Below, piece by piece: positions 12,601 to 24,600 of a stretch of 64,000 nucleotides of DNA. The stretch's first letter is position 1; each line of letters begins with the position of its first letter. Location of the stretch: contig JAZARR010000077.1 of NCBI GenBank assembly GCA_037389465.1, positions 930,001 through 994,000 of the forward strand, written 5' to 3'. The notes beneath the pieces are model-generated. The model had not been told where the DNA came from and searched no databases. It worked only from the letters and a program-made list of their open reading frames with translations. The stretch is from Baylisascaris procyonis. Its lineage: Eukaryota > Nematoda > Chromadorea > Rhabditida > Ascarididae. Made by a program: the position numbers and the translations under genes.

Positions 12601-15600
12601 CAAGAAATTCACTGATAGTAATCAACTATCTCAATCTAACAACAGGTCGAAATAATAAATTAGATTTTATTATGAATATGCTTTTCAAAACACAAATGGA
12701 AACTTACTTCTGCTATTCCTGTTCGCTTTAATGACGAGTGGTTGACGTCGGCAAGCTTCTGAAAAAAAAAAAAAAAAGAAGAAAAAAACTCAGATAAGAC
12801 ACTGCGTCTGTGTAATTCAATGAACGATCGGCTAGCATTTCCTGGATGATTTTAACTTCATCCTTCTACAACAAATTCCCTGTTATTTGTATTTAATAAC
12901 AACGTAATAACCACGAAAATGATCTTTCTTCTGTCTCCCACTCATGTCGATGCAATCCAACTTTGCATCGCGACATAAACCGAGGACATCTTCACAAGCT
13001 AGACCTTTCAATTTACACCACCTGTACAGCTCACATCGTCGGAAGGCATAAAATAACCCTTTTTGGCACGTCTTTGAAAAGAAAGACAACAAAAAAGTGA
13101 AGAAAAGCGCCAAAATTGACGTGGAAATAAGAAGGGTAAGAATCGGCAGGCTTTCCCTGACCGTCCCCGTAGAACAGCAAAACACGAGGACGGATGAGGT
13201 CCCCATCCTCGTCGTATTTCTCTTTGTTTGCTGTCGAATGGCCCTAACGCGTTTCTCCCAAGCACCGTTCACTACTTATTAAGGAAAAACCTTTTAGCCT
13301 CATGAAATGGGTGATTTCCGATGCTTTTCGAGTGTAAAGCTGCTATTCATGTTGGAGCCTAGATGTTCACTTCACCTTGCATTTCTTAAGTTCTTTCATA
13401 GCTCGTAATAAGCATTTATGAAGCTGGAACCGGACCTACCTCCAAATACTTCAGATTCATATTAATTCATTCACATGGTAGAACTAATGTGACTTCGTTT
13501 TAATTTTTGCAATATTTTCTGAATGGATTCATATAAATTCCTTCTTACCTCAGCCTCAGTTCTGCTGAGCCAAACTAGATGAAATTAACTGAAATAAAGG
13601 TTTATTGTGGACCAAGTTTTCAAAAGTCAGCTACATAACCTGTAATATTTATTCTACATTCTTACGCGAGGTCTAGGTGTTCATGCACTCGGAAATGCTC
13701 AGGTTGCCGCGAAACCTAACCAGTGTGAGTCTGAGATAACTGAAGTGCCGAAGATGTCGTTGAAAATTTCAAATATTTAACTCTATCAATGATATCGTCT
13801 GTCCTCATAAATGTCTTTACCACGAACAATCCAGAAGTAACCTTACAATGCTTTCAAAGGAAAAAGTAGGTTTTATCAGGGCCCATCTCGTTGTTTTTGG
13901 AAACCTACGTGGTCGGTTGGTCTAGGAAAACTAATCACGCTAGCCTTCTTCAGGTGCCTTTGCACTTCTTGTGCGCTTCTACAAATTTGCATTTATAAAG
14001 CCCACTACAATAACTCGTCTGCGCAGACGTGCATATAGAACGTGTTTCCCGGTCTGTATATCCAATAGTTATAGTTTCCCGAAATACCAGTCAGAGCTAT
14101 GGAAATCAAGGGTACAAACCTACATAAACACAACTTTCATCAAGACCTATCAAATTCGAAAGAGGCTGTTGATGTCTCAAGATACACTAAAAGTCGCATT
14201 CAATTTACAGCAGTCATAATAAAGTGGAATTACCCGCACCTGACACTACTCTACTTGAATTAAAATCCTTACATGATACTACCCGCAACTAATACAAGTA
14301 TTGATATTACCCGTACCGTACCCCTACGTCATAAAACAAGTGGGAAAGCATGCTAAAGAAGCTGAAATGATATTCGTTCCTGCATTCTCACTAAACACAA
14401 CAACCGGTTTCGCAAATCGCCAACAACTGTTTCAAGAGCCCAACGATGCACTGACATGTCAATGTAACCGAATACCCCTCCCACTTTATACACAAGATTC
14501 ATAGTTCTTACTCAACCAGTTGTAGAATGCGAACCCGTCGGCCGTGAAATGCTATTTGGCTTGCCAAGTGGTGCTTGCCAACTTTCAGGTACACTGAAGT
14601 ACGCACAACTCCTTCGCCGGTTGATGAATCAACATGACAGTTGGTACGGTGTCATTCTATGACGCAGATTACACCTTCCCTTCCGAAAAAACTTTGCAAC
14701 ATTGGCTACAGTGGCTTCAGAGATGAAACTACCGAACAGATGAACAGATACAAATAGGTTCTCATAATTTTACGCTTTACAAAAGCAAATTTGCGGAAGC
14801 ACATAAAAACGATTTTGCAGATTTGTATGGCGAATTAAATGGCCCTAATTATACATTCATAATTTTGCATGATTCATTATTTGCGTTTGGAATGCAATGA
14901 GCGAAAGTTCGAAAGTACGTACACCGTTCCAGCTCCCCTGACAAATTTCTGCGTTTGTTTTCTTCGTGAAAGAGCTACTCACAAATGACTTCATCTGCTA
15001 TGGCTGTTGTGTTATTCACTTCCGGTCAAGCTGCTAACTGAAGAAATTGCTGGTATCACTAATACTTAAGAGGGCATAAATCAAGCACTGGTTACGAATT
15101 TTGAGTGGAAGAGAGATGGGATTACATGAATAAGCAGGAGGGCGCAATCCTTCAGAACCCTAAGATTTGCAGTATCAAATGAGATCCGTTTTACCTTGTC
15201 TACTGCGTGGTCGGTTGCGAAGCTCCGACCAGAATTGTTGGCTCCGCTCAGCCGAGCCACCCCGCCCAGCACCCTCATCGGGACAAGGGTGGTGCAACAA
15301 GTCCCGACAGTCATAGCAAGAAATGGTGAATCGGCTCGTTAGCATCCCGACGGGCGGAGACGAGCCTAAGCCCTAACCTTCACGCGACCGACCTGCAAGA
15401 GGGAGAGGCCGACCTAGAGACCGCGGGATCCGGATGGACCGGGGGTATTGGGTCAGAGCAGGTGGAAGCGATATGAAGAGACATGTATTCGTAATGAATA
15501 CTCTGTTCATTGAAATAGATAAATAGATAAATAGACAAATGAGATCTGGGCCTCTCTAAGATTCTGAGTTGCGAAATTCGGCCCCCACACTTCAACATAA

Positions 15601-18600
15601 ACACTATGATTTCTGGCCTTTCCAAGATTTCTGAGTTGCGAACCCTCACATTTCAACACAAATACTATTTATGAAATAGCAATGGGAGCCCAAAAAGTTG
15701 GACCCGATGAAACCAAAGGTCCCGAATGTGATCTAGATGCCATCGAAAATCAGGAGCTTCTAAATTAACTTGGCAACCATTGAAATTTTGAATCTCCTAA
15801 TGAAGTGTTTTTGGAGTCAATATTAGCAGTAGCTGGGAACTTTCTTTTGTGATTGCGGTTGGTGATACTCAAGGCGCGTAGTCATGTTAGTTGACAGATA
15901 AACTGCTCTGCTATATTGGCATGTTCTCATGGACTAAAAAAGCTTCATAGTAAAGTTCGTAGCAATTCAACTGATAAAGTCAATCGACTGAATAACCCAT
16001 CAAAAACAAGAATGCAACGCTATATTATGTCCTACCGTAAAACTTATCGACTATACAAATCCAATTATTTTCGCACTTGCCCGATTGTTCTCCTCTGATT
16101 CCCGCATTTCTCCAGAAGACGTAAGAATCGGATCGGTAAAAAATTAAAGTGAGCACAGTGTCATTACCATACAGGCAAATTTTTACCGCGATAGGTTTGC
16201 CAGTTCGCTTATAGAACTCCCCGTATGAGGAGATAGACACACACAGATATAGGCGTAAAGACGCTGGACGCGCTTGATGCAATGTTTGAGAGAGTCTCCC
16301 TCTTTATATATAAGTTTCTGGCACATGAGCAAAGATAAGAAGATATGTCTGGATCGCGAACCGAAAAGACTCATTATAGGCGTCATCAGTAAGCGAATGC
16401 AGCTGTTTTCTGCTGATGGTGATGCTTTAGGACGATCCCGATGAATGGATATGCTACGAGAATGGCTCTTGGTGCGGAAGAGACTTTTCAAGATTTATTC
16501 AAAGACGACTTGAAGATTAGTCGTAAGCAGCGACTCTGAGTTGAAATGTGGCTACCACAGTTTATATGGTATGCAAAGACCAATGTCAATCACGACACTA
16601 GATCAGCAGCGAGGCAGAACATTCGCAATGCTAATTTCAAGGAAAAAAGTTCCTGAACTGGCACGATAAGTGTACCTGTTGGGCTCATCGCCAAATTGGT
16701 AGCAGTTGCTGCGTCAAAAAGTTTGATTCCGTTGACGACCAGTTTACGAATACAGCCGCGAAAACCGTTCGACGTCGTGGTACGTTCGTCCAACCTTGAA
16801 ATTTTCGATGGCGTTCCACCGACGAATAAACCTTGCTCGATCGAAATCCCCTTATAGTTCTAGAATCAGTATAAATGCTGGCCTAGTAATTAAACACAGC
16901 AGACGACTGCTTTATGTTGAGAGATAATCATAAAGTAAATAAAAAACTCGCGAGGAAATATTTCACTTATTGGCAACGCTAGAGCAACAAGAAAAAAAGA
17001 AAAGCATTCTCCTTATCGCAGATGCATGATATTACTTCTAATCTTATATGGATCAAATGGTTCTATCTATGAAGTTCGATCACTTGTCGGTTTTCAATTA
17101 CACGAACGTTTATCGTCTGCAGACCAAATTTGTAAACAAGTACGTCACTTAAAAATTAGGGTACATTCACGTTTTCTATAGATAATCCTTCAAGCTATAC
17201 GCAGATAAACTAGCGTTTTCAGCGAACTTCTCTACAAATTTCTCAGTTTCGAAATTTCTGAGTATATTTCTGACATTTCGAATTCCGATGCACTACCAAT
17301 TTCAATATGCCAACTTAAAAGATTCCGTTTTCCCGAGTTCTGTATGGAATAGCCCTCTGTGCTCTCTCTACCCACGCGCGCCCCTTGGGTTATTTAGATC
17401 AACGGAACAGCCAAACACGGAGGAATGTTCTTAGATATATTACATTATTACTTGATAAAATTGAAGTAAATCTTAAAAGAAAAAATTTCAGACAGCTAGG
17501 ACTCTAAATTTTCAGCTATTTAATTGTTCTACTTCGACTATTGAAGCAATTACATCACCACTAAAACAATTTATTTTCGCAAGAAATGAATCAATGTTCG
17601 ACTGGAGCTTACATATGACGCAATGCTTCTTAATCGTTCAAATTTTAAGAGGTTAGATTCTTCACAACACTTACAATTTCTAATGAAGTAAAACTTTCCA
17701 CATTGGCAAAAAGAGCCACAATAAAATCAGATTTTTTTCAATCACTCTCCACCACTCAAATCCATGGAGACTCTCAAAAGTCGCGGTGTTCACGTCATGA
17801 AAACAACGTTTACATCCACCGTCCTATTCATCACCGCTATCATTTCCTATTCTAGCAATTGTGATTAGCCTCCGGGTATTCACACTACAGCCTCTTGAAA
17901 AAACAACGTTCTGGACGCAAAGAAATATATAAGAAACATGACAAACGTACGGCGAGTTCTCTTATGTCGTCGTACATCACATTTTCTGCATCGACTTTCA
18001 CCTCACTCCTCGAGCAGAACTTCCTCTTCACGCTCAACGCATGCCAAACGTTTTTCTCGAACGGCCCGTTATAGAGGTCCTCGACCGTCCCCTCTCCACA
18101 GTCAAACCTAAATTGTTTATCGAAAAATTTCAAGCAGATCAACCCCATAAGAAGGTGCATTTGATTAACTCTAATTGGACCACCTCGAATACTTCAATAC
18201 GTATAACCGAGGATTTCTATTTTGAAGTTCTAACTAACGAAAGTGTCGTCTCTTCAGTCCTCAAACGAAAGATGCATTCCACTGGCGGATTCTAAAATGT
18301 AAGGTTTCGAGTCAAATAAACGCCTTTCCCTGCTTCCATTGCTTTATATTCTTCTTTGTCTCGCTCACAGCAGGACTAAATAAACAAGGGCTTGATAGAA
18401 GATGCTTCATTTCAGGAAATATACTTTGATTTTATTGCATCATAAACAGCAATTGCAGAAGTATTTAATAAACGACGAACAGGGACGTTTGAATTCTAAG
18501 TATATACTGCAGACAAATTTCAAATGCAAAATAGTTTGAACCCATTCAGTGATTGTTATTTTCTCCTCAAATATTGCTAAACGCTATTTAAATATTGCAA

Positions 18601-21600
18601 CCCATTAAAGCTCTCAATTTTGGAAACTTCAAAACGGAGTCGTTCTCCACGCAATTTATGAATGGATAACATATCACTGCATAATGTCAAAAACATGTGA
18701 ATCTGACTTTAGACAGCCACCCTACACAATCTGCAGCAACAATTATAAAACGCTGTTTCAACGGTTTTTGAGGTTTCAGCCCAAATTATGATCTTTTTGG
18801 TTTGCCTCTCCAAATCCTCGAGTGGTCACCAAATGAATCCTTGAGTTTTCTTCAGAAGCCTTCATCGAAGCGAAAAAATCACAAAGCTGAGTTGGAGGAA
18901 CCAATCAGCATATTTAGATTAGTGAGGATGATGAGTGCAGATCATAGAGCTACAACACCATAAATGCCATCGTATAAAAAATAGAGAACGTGCACTAATT
19001 CATTATAACCTTCAGTCGTTTGAATGAAAAAAAGTTTAAAGCTCAAACGGAAAAGAAAAGCGTTGTAAACTGTCAACATTTATGTTGATGAAATAATGAA
19101 TTCATCGCAATATGAGTACAACTTAAACAGACCTCAATATAATATCTTTGCCGCTCATCGCTACTGATATGAAATCGTTTCCCTCGAATTCGCCAGCATA
19201 AAAAATTATGCCATCATGATTTTCATCTAATCTGAAAACGAGAACAATAACGTTAAGCTAGTCGCTCCAAAAAAAAACAAAAAAAAAACCGAGAGAAAGC
19301 AGCATAGAAATATTATCATTTCTTAGTTAACAGCATCACGGATAGCTGTAGAACAGCAAAATTAGATTGCGCCGCAATCGTCGAATGAGATGTCACCAGT
19401 GTGACAACCACAGATTGTTAACATTCATCGCAGACTGTCTTAGAATGAAACGAGACAATAACAGATACGATATCCAGAAACCACTGGGACTGACTGGTTT
19501 ATACTAAACCGCAGCTTCGGCTATGTATGCCAAACGTTTGTTATGTAACGATCAAATACGGCAAATTTTAGGCACCTTAAACGACCACTACTAAAAGAAA
19601 AGCTCTGCTTTGGGTTGATTGAATCCAAGCAGAACATGGAAAACACAAAGGGATCGTGAACTCAGCATAAAACGCGAGTGTAGCTATAACCTAGTTGTAC
19701 TTGTATAATGATGTTTCAAGGAAAAGCGGGCACAAACTCCAACGTATATTTCGACTTCGAAATCTTTTTATTGAATTTCAAAGATGGTTGAAAACTGCTT
19801 CCCTGCGCAAAAAATTTCTACGGTGATCAGCTGAGCAGAAATTCAGCAACTATTCCATGATCATTAAAGCTATGCAAAAGAGAGATTATGTGTTAAGAAG
19901 AACTGGAAGAGGTAATCAGGGCTAAAATAATTCCAGAATATACAATAGCAGTAAAACGAAAAGATAAACCTAACTTCTCAAAACAGTAAAATGAAGCTTT
20001 CGAGAACTTCAACAAAGTTATTGAGATCATTCGCTGCAAAGGAACATAATTATATCAAACAAAACTGTGGGCCATACAAGCCTCGAAATGGACCTGAATT
20101 CAATGGAGATATTCGTCTCGAGATAGGCACTTTCTGGAGCGGGAAATTGTACAAACGACCGACCATTGAAACCGAGTGCGGCAATCTGAGGTGGCTTTTC
20201 ACGAGTTGATTTCCCAGGAAATTCGAATACCACCTTAGATTCATTGGCTGGAAAAATAAACGCATTAATTACTTGAAATCTTGTTTTAACGAAATTTTAA
20301 TGGCACAAAATAAGAAAATGTTACATTTCTAAAATTCGGTATCTGACTTTTTCCTGGGTTTTGTGCTGCTTCGAAAGATGCAATTTTTGCTATTATATGT
20401 ATTAAAAATATCTACTGACTTCCACGTTTCTTATGTTTGATTATGCGCCAACGAACATAAACGTTAAGCGCAAACATTTCCATACGAATTTCCAGTATGC
20501 CTATCGAAATATTTCTCAAGTATAGTTTAACTGCACATTTCTATTCATCACGCATCTTCGCTCAAATAAGTTATCGAATCATAAAACCCTTCCCACGCTT
20601 CCATACAAATTTCTTGAAGCTCAAATGATCGTTTCAGTCAGCCGAAATTAATATTTCAGAAGTTATTCATTTCCCGATGAGCATTTCAATGCGCATTTTT
20701 TGCTAAGAAAGAAATCTACATTGAAAAGACCCCTAAGTGCTCGTATCTATCGACATATTTCAATCTTAAGATTTACCTCAGCGATTCTAGTAAAATTTGT
20801 AAAGCGCAAACTCAAAATCATTCAGTGTCCGGATTTTTAAAAACTAGCACCGCATGCCTTGAGCGCCCTTTTTATGGCTTTTCAAAGTTACTTATAACTG
20901 GGCTTTCTGATGAAAACCGAACTTTTAGCAAAAATTATTCACTGCAGAAAAATGAATAAACGGATTTTGTGGACTGAAAGTCGGATGTTTCCAACAGACC
21001 TAAGCTCAACAGATCAAGCGCATAGCTGCTGAATCGGAGGCAAAAGTGCTATATAAAACTTTGTGGCACCAAATGTCGCTCAATTTTTGGGGTTCAACGG
21101 AAATTTTCATGTCTCTTGCTCTCTTAATCTCGGCAAAAAAAGTCATTAGAGTGCGATTTTAAGTCTCTATTGGAAATATCAACTGTGCTGAGCTGTCACC
21201 TGGAGCAATTTCTTTACTTCCACAATTTACAATAGCCACTAAACTAAACCAATGCGCTTAGACATACATAAGACGTTTTTATTTCATTCTCTGATGCCAC
21301 TATGAAAGACGGTACTTTGCGCGACTTATAATTCGGCCGAGACTGCTCTACACTGTTAAATCGATGAGACCAAAAAATGAGAAGAAACAGTCGTTTTCGG
21401 GATCATCTTAAGTTCAACATCGAAATCTTCAATCGATAATCGGAACTGATCCATTGCACAAAATTATACGCTAAAATACAACATGTTGAATGACATCAAT
21501 GCAGCGAACGAATTTGTACCGATCTACAGATACGCGCAAACAACTGATCGCTTCTAAATTAATGAAGACAAAATTGAAACGTAGAAAACTTTCACCAAAA

Positions 21601-24600
21601 CTAATAGCTTGGACTGCAGGAAGAAATAAGCTGCTCAACTTGATTTATCACTTCTTGAAAAGAAATAAACAAGATAGAAAAGACCAATAACATCTGTAAT
21701 TCTATCGACAATTTACTAGAAGAATTTTGGCTCAAAAATATAAACAAATCCCCTCCAAACAAAGAGAAGCCAAGGAGAACGAGGAAATTCTCAAAAAACT
21801 AATTGATAGAAACATAGGAAGCAGCAGATGTGAAATTTCGACAGCTCGCCACTTCCAAAGTTCAGTCTACAATCAGGCGATCACTATGTAAGCAAATTGT
21901 AGAAATGATTAAGTTTAAAAAATCGCTCAGCTCCGATTATGCTCTCTTTTTTCTTCTCAAATATTACTTCTTATCGATCATGTTTGCTTAAACACCAAAG
22001 ACTGTATATTCAGTCCTCCGTTATCTTTGAAATAAGATTGTCAAATGGTGCATTGTCAAAAACGCCTGAATCAGGAAAAAGTTCTCACACTCGAAGGGGC
22101 GTTTGAAACTGAAAATTTATACCACGAAACGGCTGGTAATTTTTCACCCAGAAATCAACGAGCGCATTGTAAAGAAGTAGCCTGTTCCCTCATTCACATG
22201 TTGGGTGAGTGTGTATCGGTTACAGTAATCTAATTCGCTCATTTGCAATGAACGACAACGCCGTCATTGTGATGAGAGGTCATTGTTGAAAGAGATCAAT
22301 TTGCATTTGCCATGCTTGTTCCGAACCATAATGCCAAGAGCGCCATGCATAAAACATATCATTATTTCATGATCGCTCATATTATAATACTGCTTTCCCA
22401 TATATCTCTCTACAATCTTTCTAATTGTAAGTTAGGGAGCATCTAGAGAATTTTGCTGACTGATTCCGCAAAAAAAAAAAAAAAAAAAAAAACTCTAATT
22501 CACTAAATGGTTATATCTTTTGGATCTAAAAACAAACTTCCATCAAAGTCGCTAACTTTTTTCCCAACTTCTTCAATTTCCCCACCTAAACAGTTAATTT
22601 TATTTCGTTTCTACCCGCAATTTTTTCGATTCACCACTGTGCTCTCACTGCTAACGTACAGTCGACGAAAAGTGATATTAATGCTACTGTCTATAGTGAC
22701 TGCTGGCTTACGTTCATCTTTAGATTAGGCTCCCTGGTAATTCCAGATGGAAATATATTGCATATTCAAAGCATAACATTAGGACCATTAGGCTATCTTC
22801 GTGCTTTCTATCGATTAAAGAGAGCTCAGCATAATGCGATTCTCCTATAGCAATTTTTTGGCTTCACCGGAAACATTCCCTTTCAAGACTACTTGAATTC
22901 AGAGATTTTGAAAGTCGTTATTGAGCCCAAGGTTTTTGAGGACATCGTAGTTCGAGTGCTTTCAATGTTCAGGGTCTTAAATGTCAATATTATTTTTAGC
23001 AGCCGGAAAAAATTCGCTCAGAACCTTCGAAAATTGCAAAAGATCCTTTTCGTTTTTACTCTTGTCAACGCTTCATATCGTAAAAAAACCTAGTCGGCTT
23101 CTGTAGTGGCTATCGATCTTGTTCAAGCCTTCATTACTGAAAGCGATTGCAATTCTGAAGACTCTGACTTATTTGCTGTTTTGTATTCACGGCTTACTTA
23201 AATAGACATGTGGTCAGAAACGTCATATGTTTTTGCTATTCCCACCATAGGAAGACCCATATATGTATGCTCTTTTCGCATCATCAAACTAAACTAGGGT
23301 AAGAGCCAATAAATCCTTCACTTCTTTTGAAATACTTGCATTAAAAAAACTGCGCTTAAAATCATCATAACAATTTCGAATAACTGTGAAAAAAGAAATC
23401 AAAAATACCTCTGTGAAATGTCTACGTCACTCATTCATGCTCAATTCGAATTGAAGCCCTTACAAGTTCTAAATAATCGAGTTTTGCTCATCGCACTTCA
23501 AAAAAGCTTTGTCTTATGAATTAGTGGTGACTTTAATGAGGATGCATCGATAATAACAAAAACAACTTTTTCACCATTAGCGATTTGAATGTTAACGAGC
23601 TAACAGTTTTAAGAAGATCACCATACTTACAGTGGCACAAATGAGAATACCTTAGTTATAACGTTATATGTATAAAATGTTGATTGCGAGAAGGAACTAC
23701 TACTAAGAGAGCTTGAAAACCAACCAATGCATCCAAGGCCATCGTCCAAAAGTACATGACCATCCCAACAACCGCACTCGTAAGCTTCATTCGAGACTGC
23801 GATACACAACTGCTCACACAATACCGCTTGATCCGCGCACGAGCCTCAAATTAATCAATTATCATACAGTAGAAGCACTGAGATCGGGTGTTTCAGATTC
23901 CTGACCGCTTCCAAAACTGCGCCACATTAATGCGCCAGTTATTTTGATTATGTTTCAGAGATGTAATAAGCGTCTATTAGTAAAGTTATAGTTTTTATGC
24001 ACATACCTGTAATTAATTCCGCATTCAATATCAGCCTATCTTTCCATCGAACTTGTAACCGAAAGTGAAAGGGAAGGAATGAGAAAATCCTCTTTCACAA
24101 AAAATGAAAACTGCATGAAGCTAAAACTGAGAAGTATTCTCGAATGTGATTGCATTCAATTTAGCTCCAAGTTGTGTTTACCCAATTTCACATAGTTTGA
24201 CTACTTTTTTTCAAACGACATTTGATTTTCACATCATTATCTCCTTTTCATGAGACATCAAATTTGCGGATGACTGAACAAAAATTGCCACCTTGTAAGT
24301 TGATATTTAGAGGCAATTGCATAGTGAATAAATAAATGCTTTTCTGAACATCTCTGAAAATGAAGCATGCAAATTTATTTGGCTATTTACTTCTGCAAAT
24401 AGTCACCAGTGCGACTTTGATTAGCACAATCGGCGAGCTTCAACAGCTTTAGCAAGAAGATATCGCACGCGCGCATTTAATTAATCTGCTGGTATGGCTC
24501 ATATCGGAACCTTTCACGTCGCTTTTGCGGTGTTTTGCGCTGAGCGCACGCAAATTGGCAGTCATCCGCACACCAACCCAATCCCACTGGGCCCCTACAG

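Larger units (their letters stand above)
11331..16675. other. Intron or inter-gene space, repeat-bearing
   Basis: Between LamG1 and the short-form promoter. Apart from the possible membrane exon (12883-13271) and the repeats at 15190-15670, I see no domain-bearing frame. An EGF exon closing LamG1 was sought on the minus strand and not found. Confidence 0.4.
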
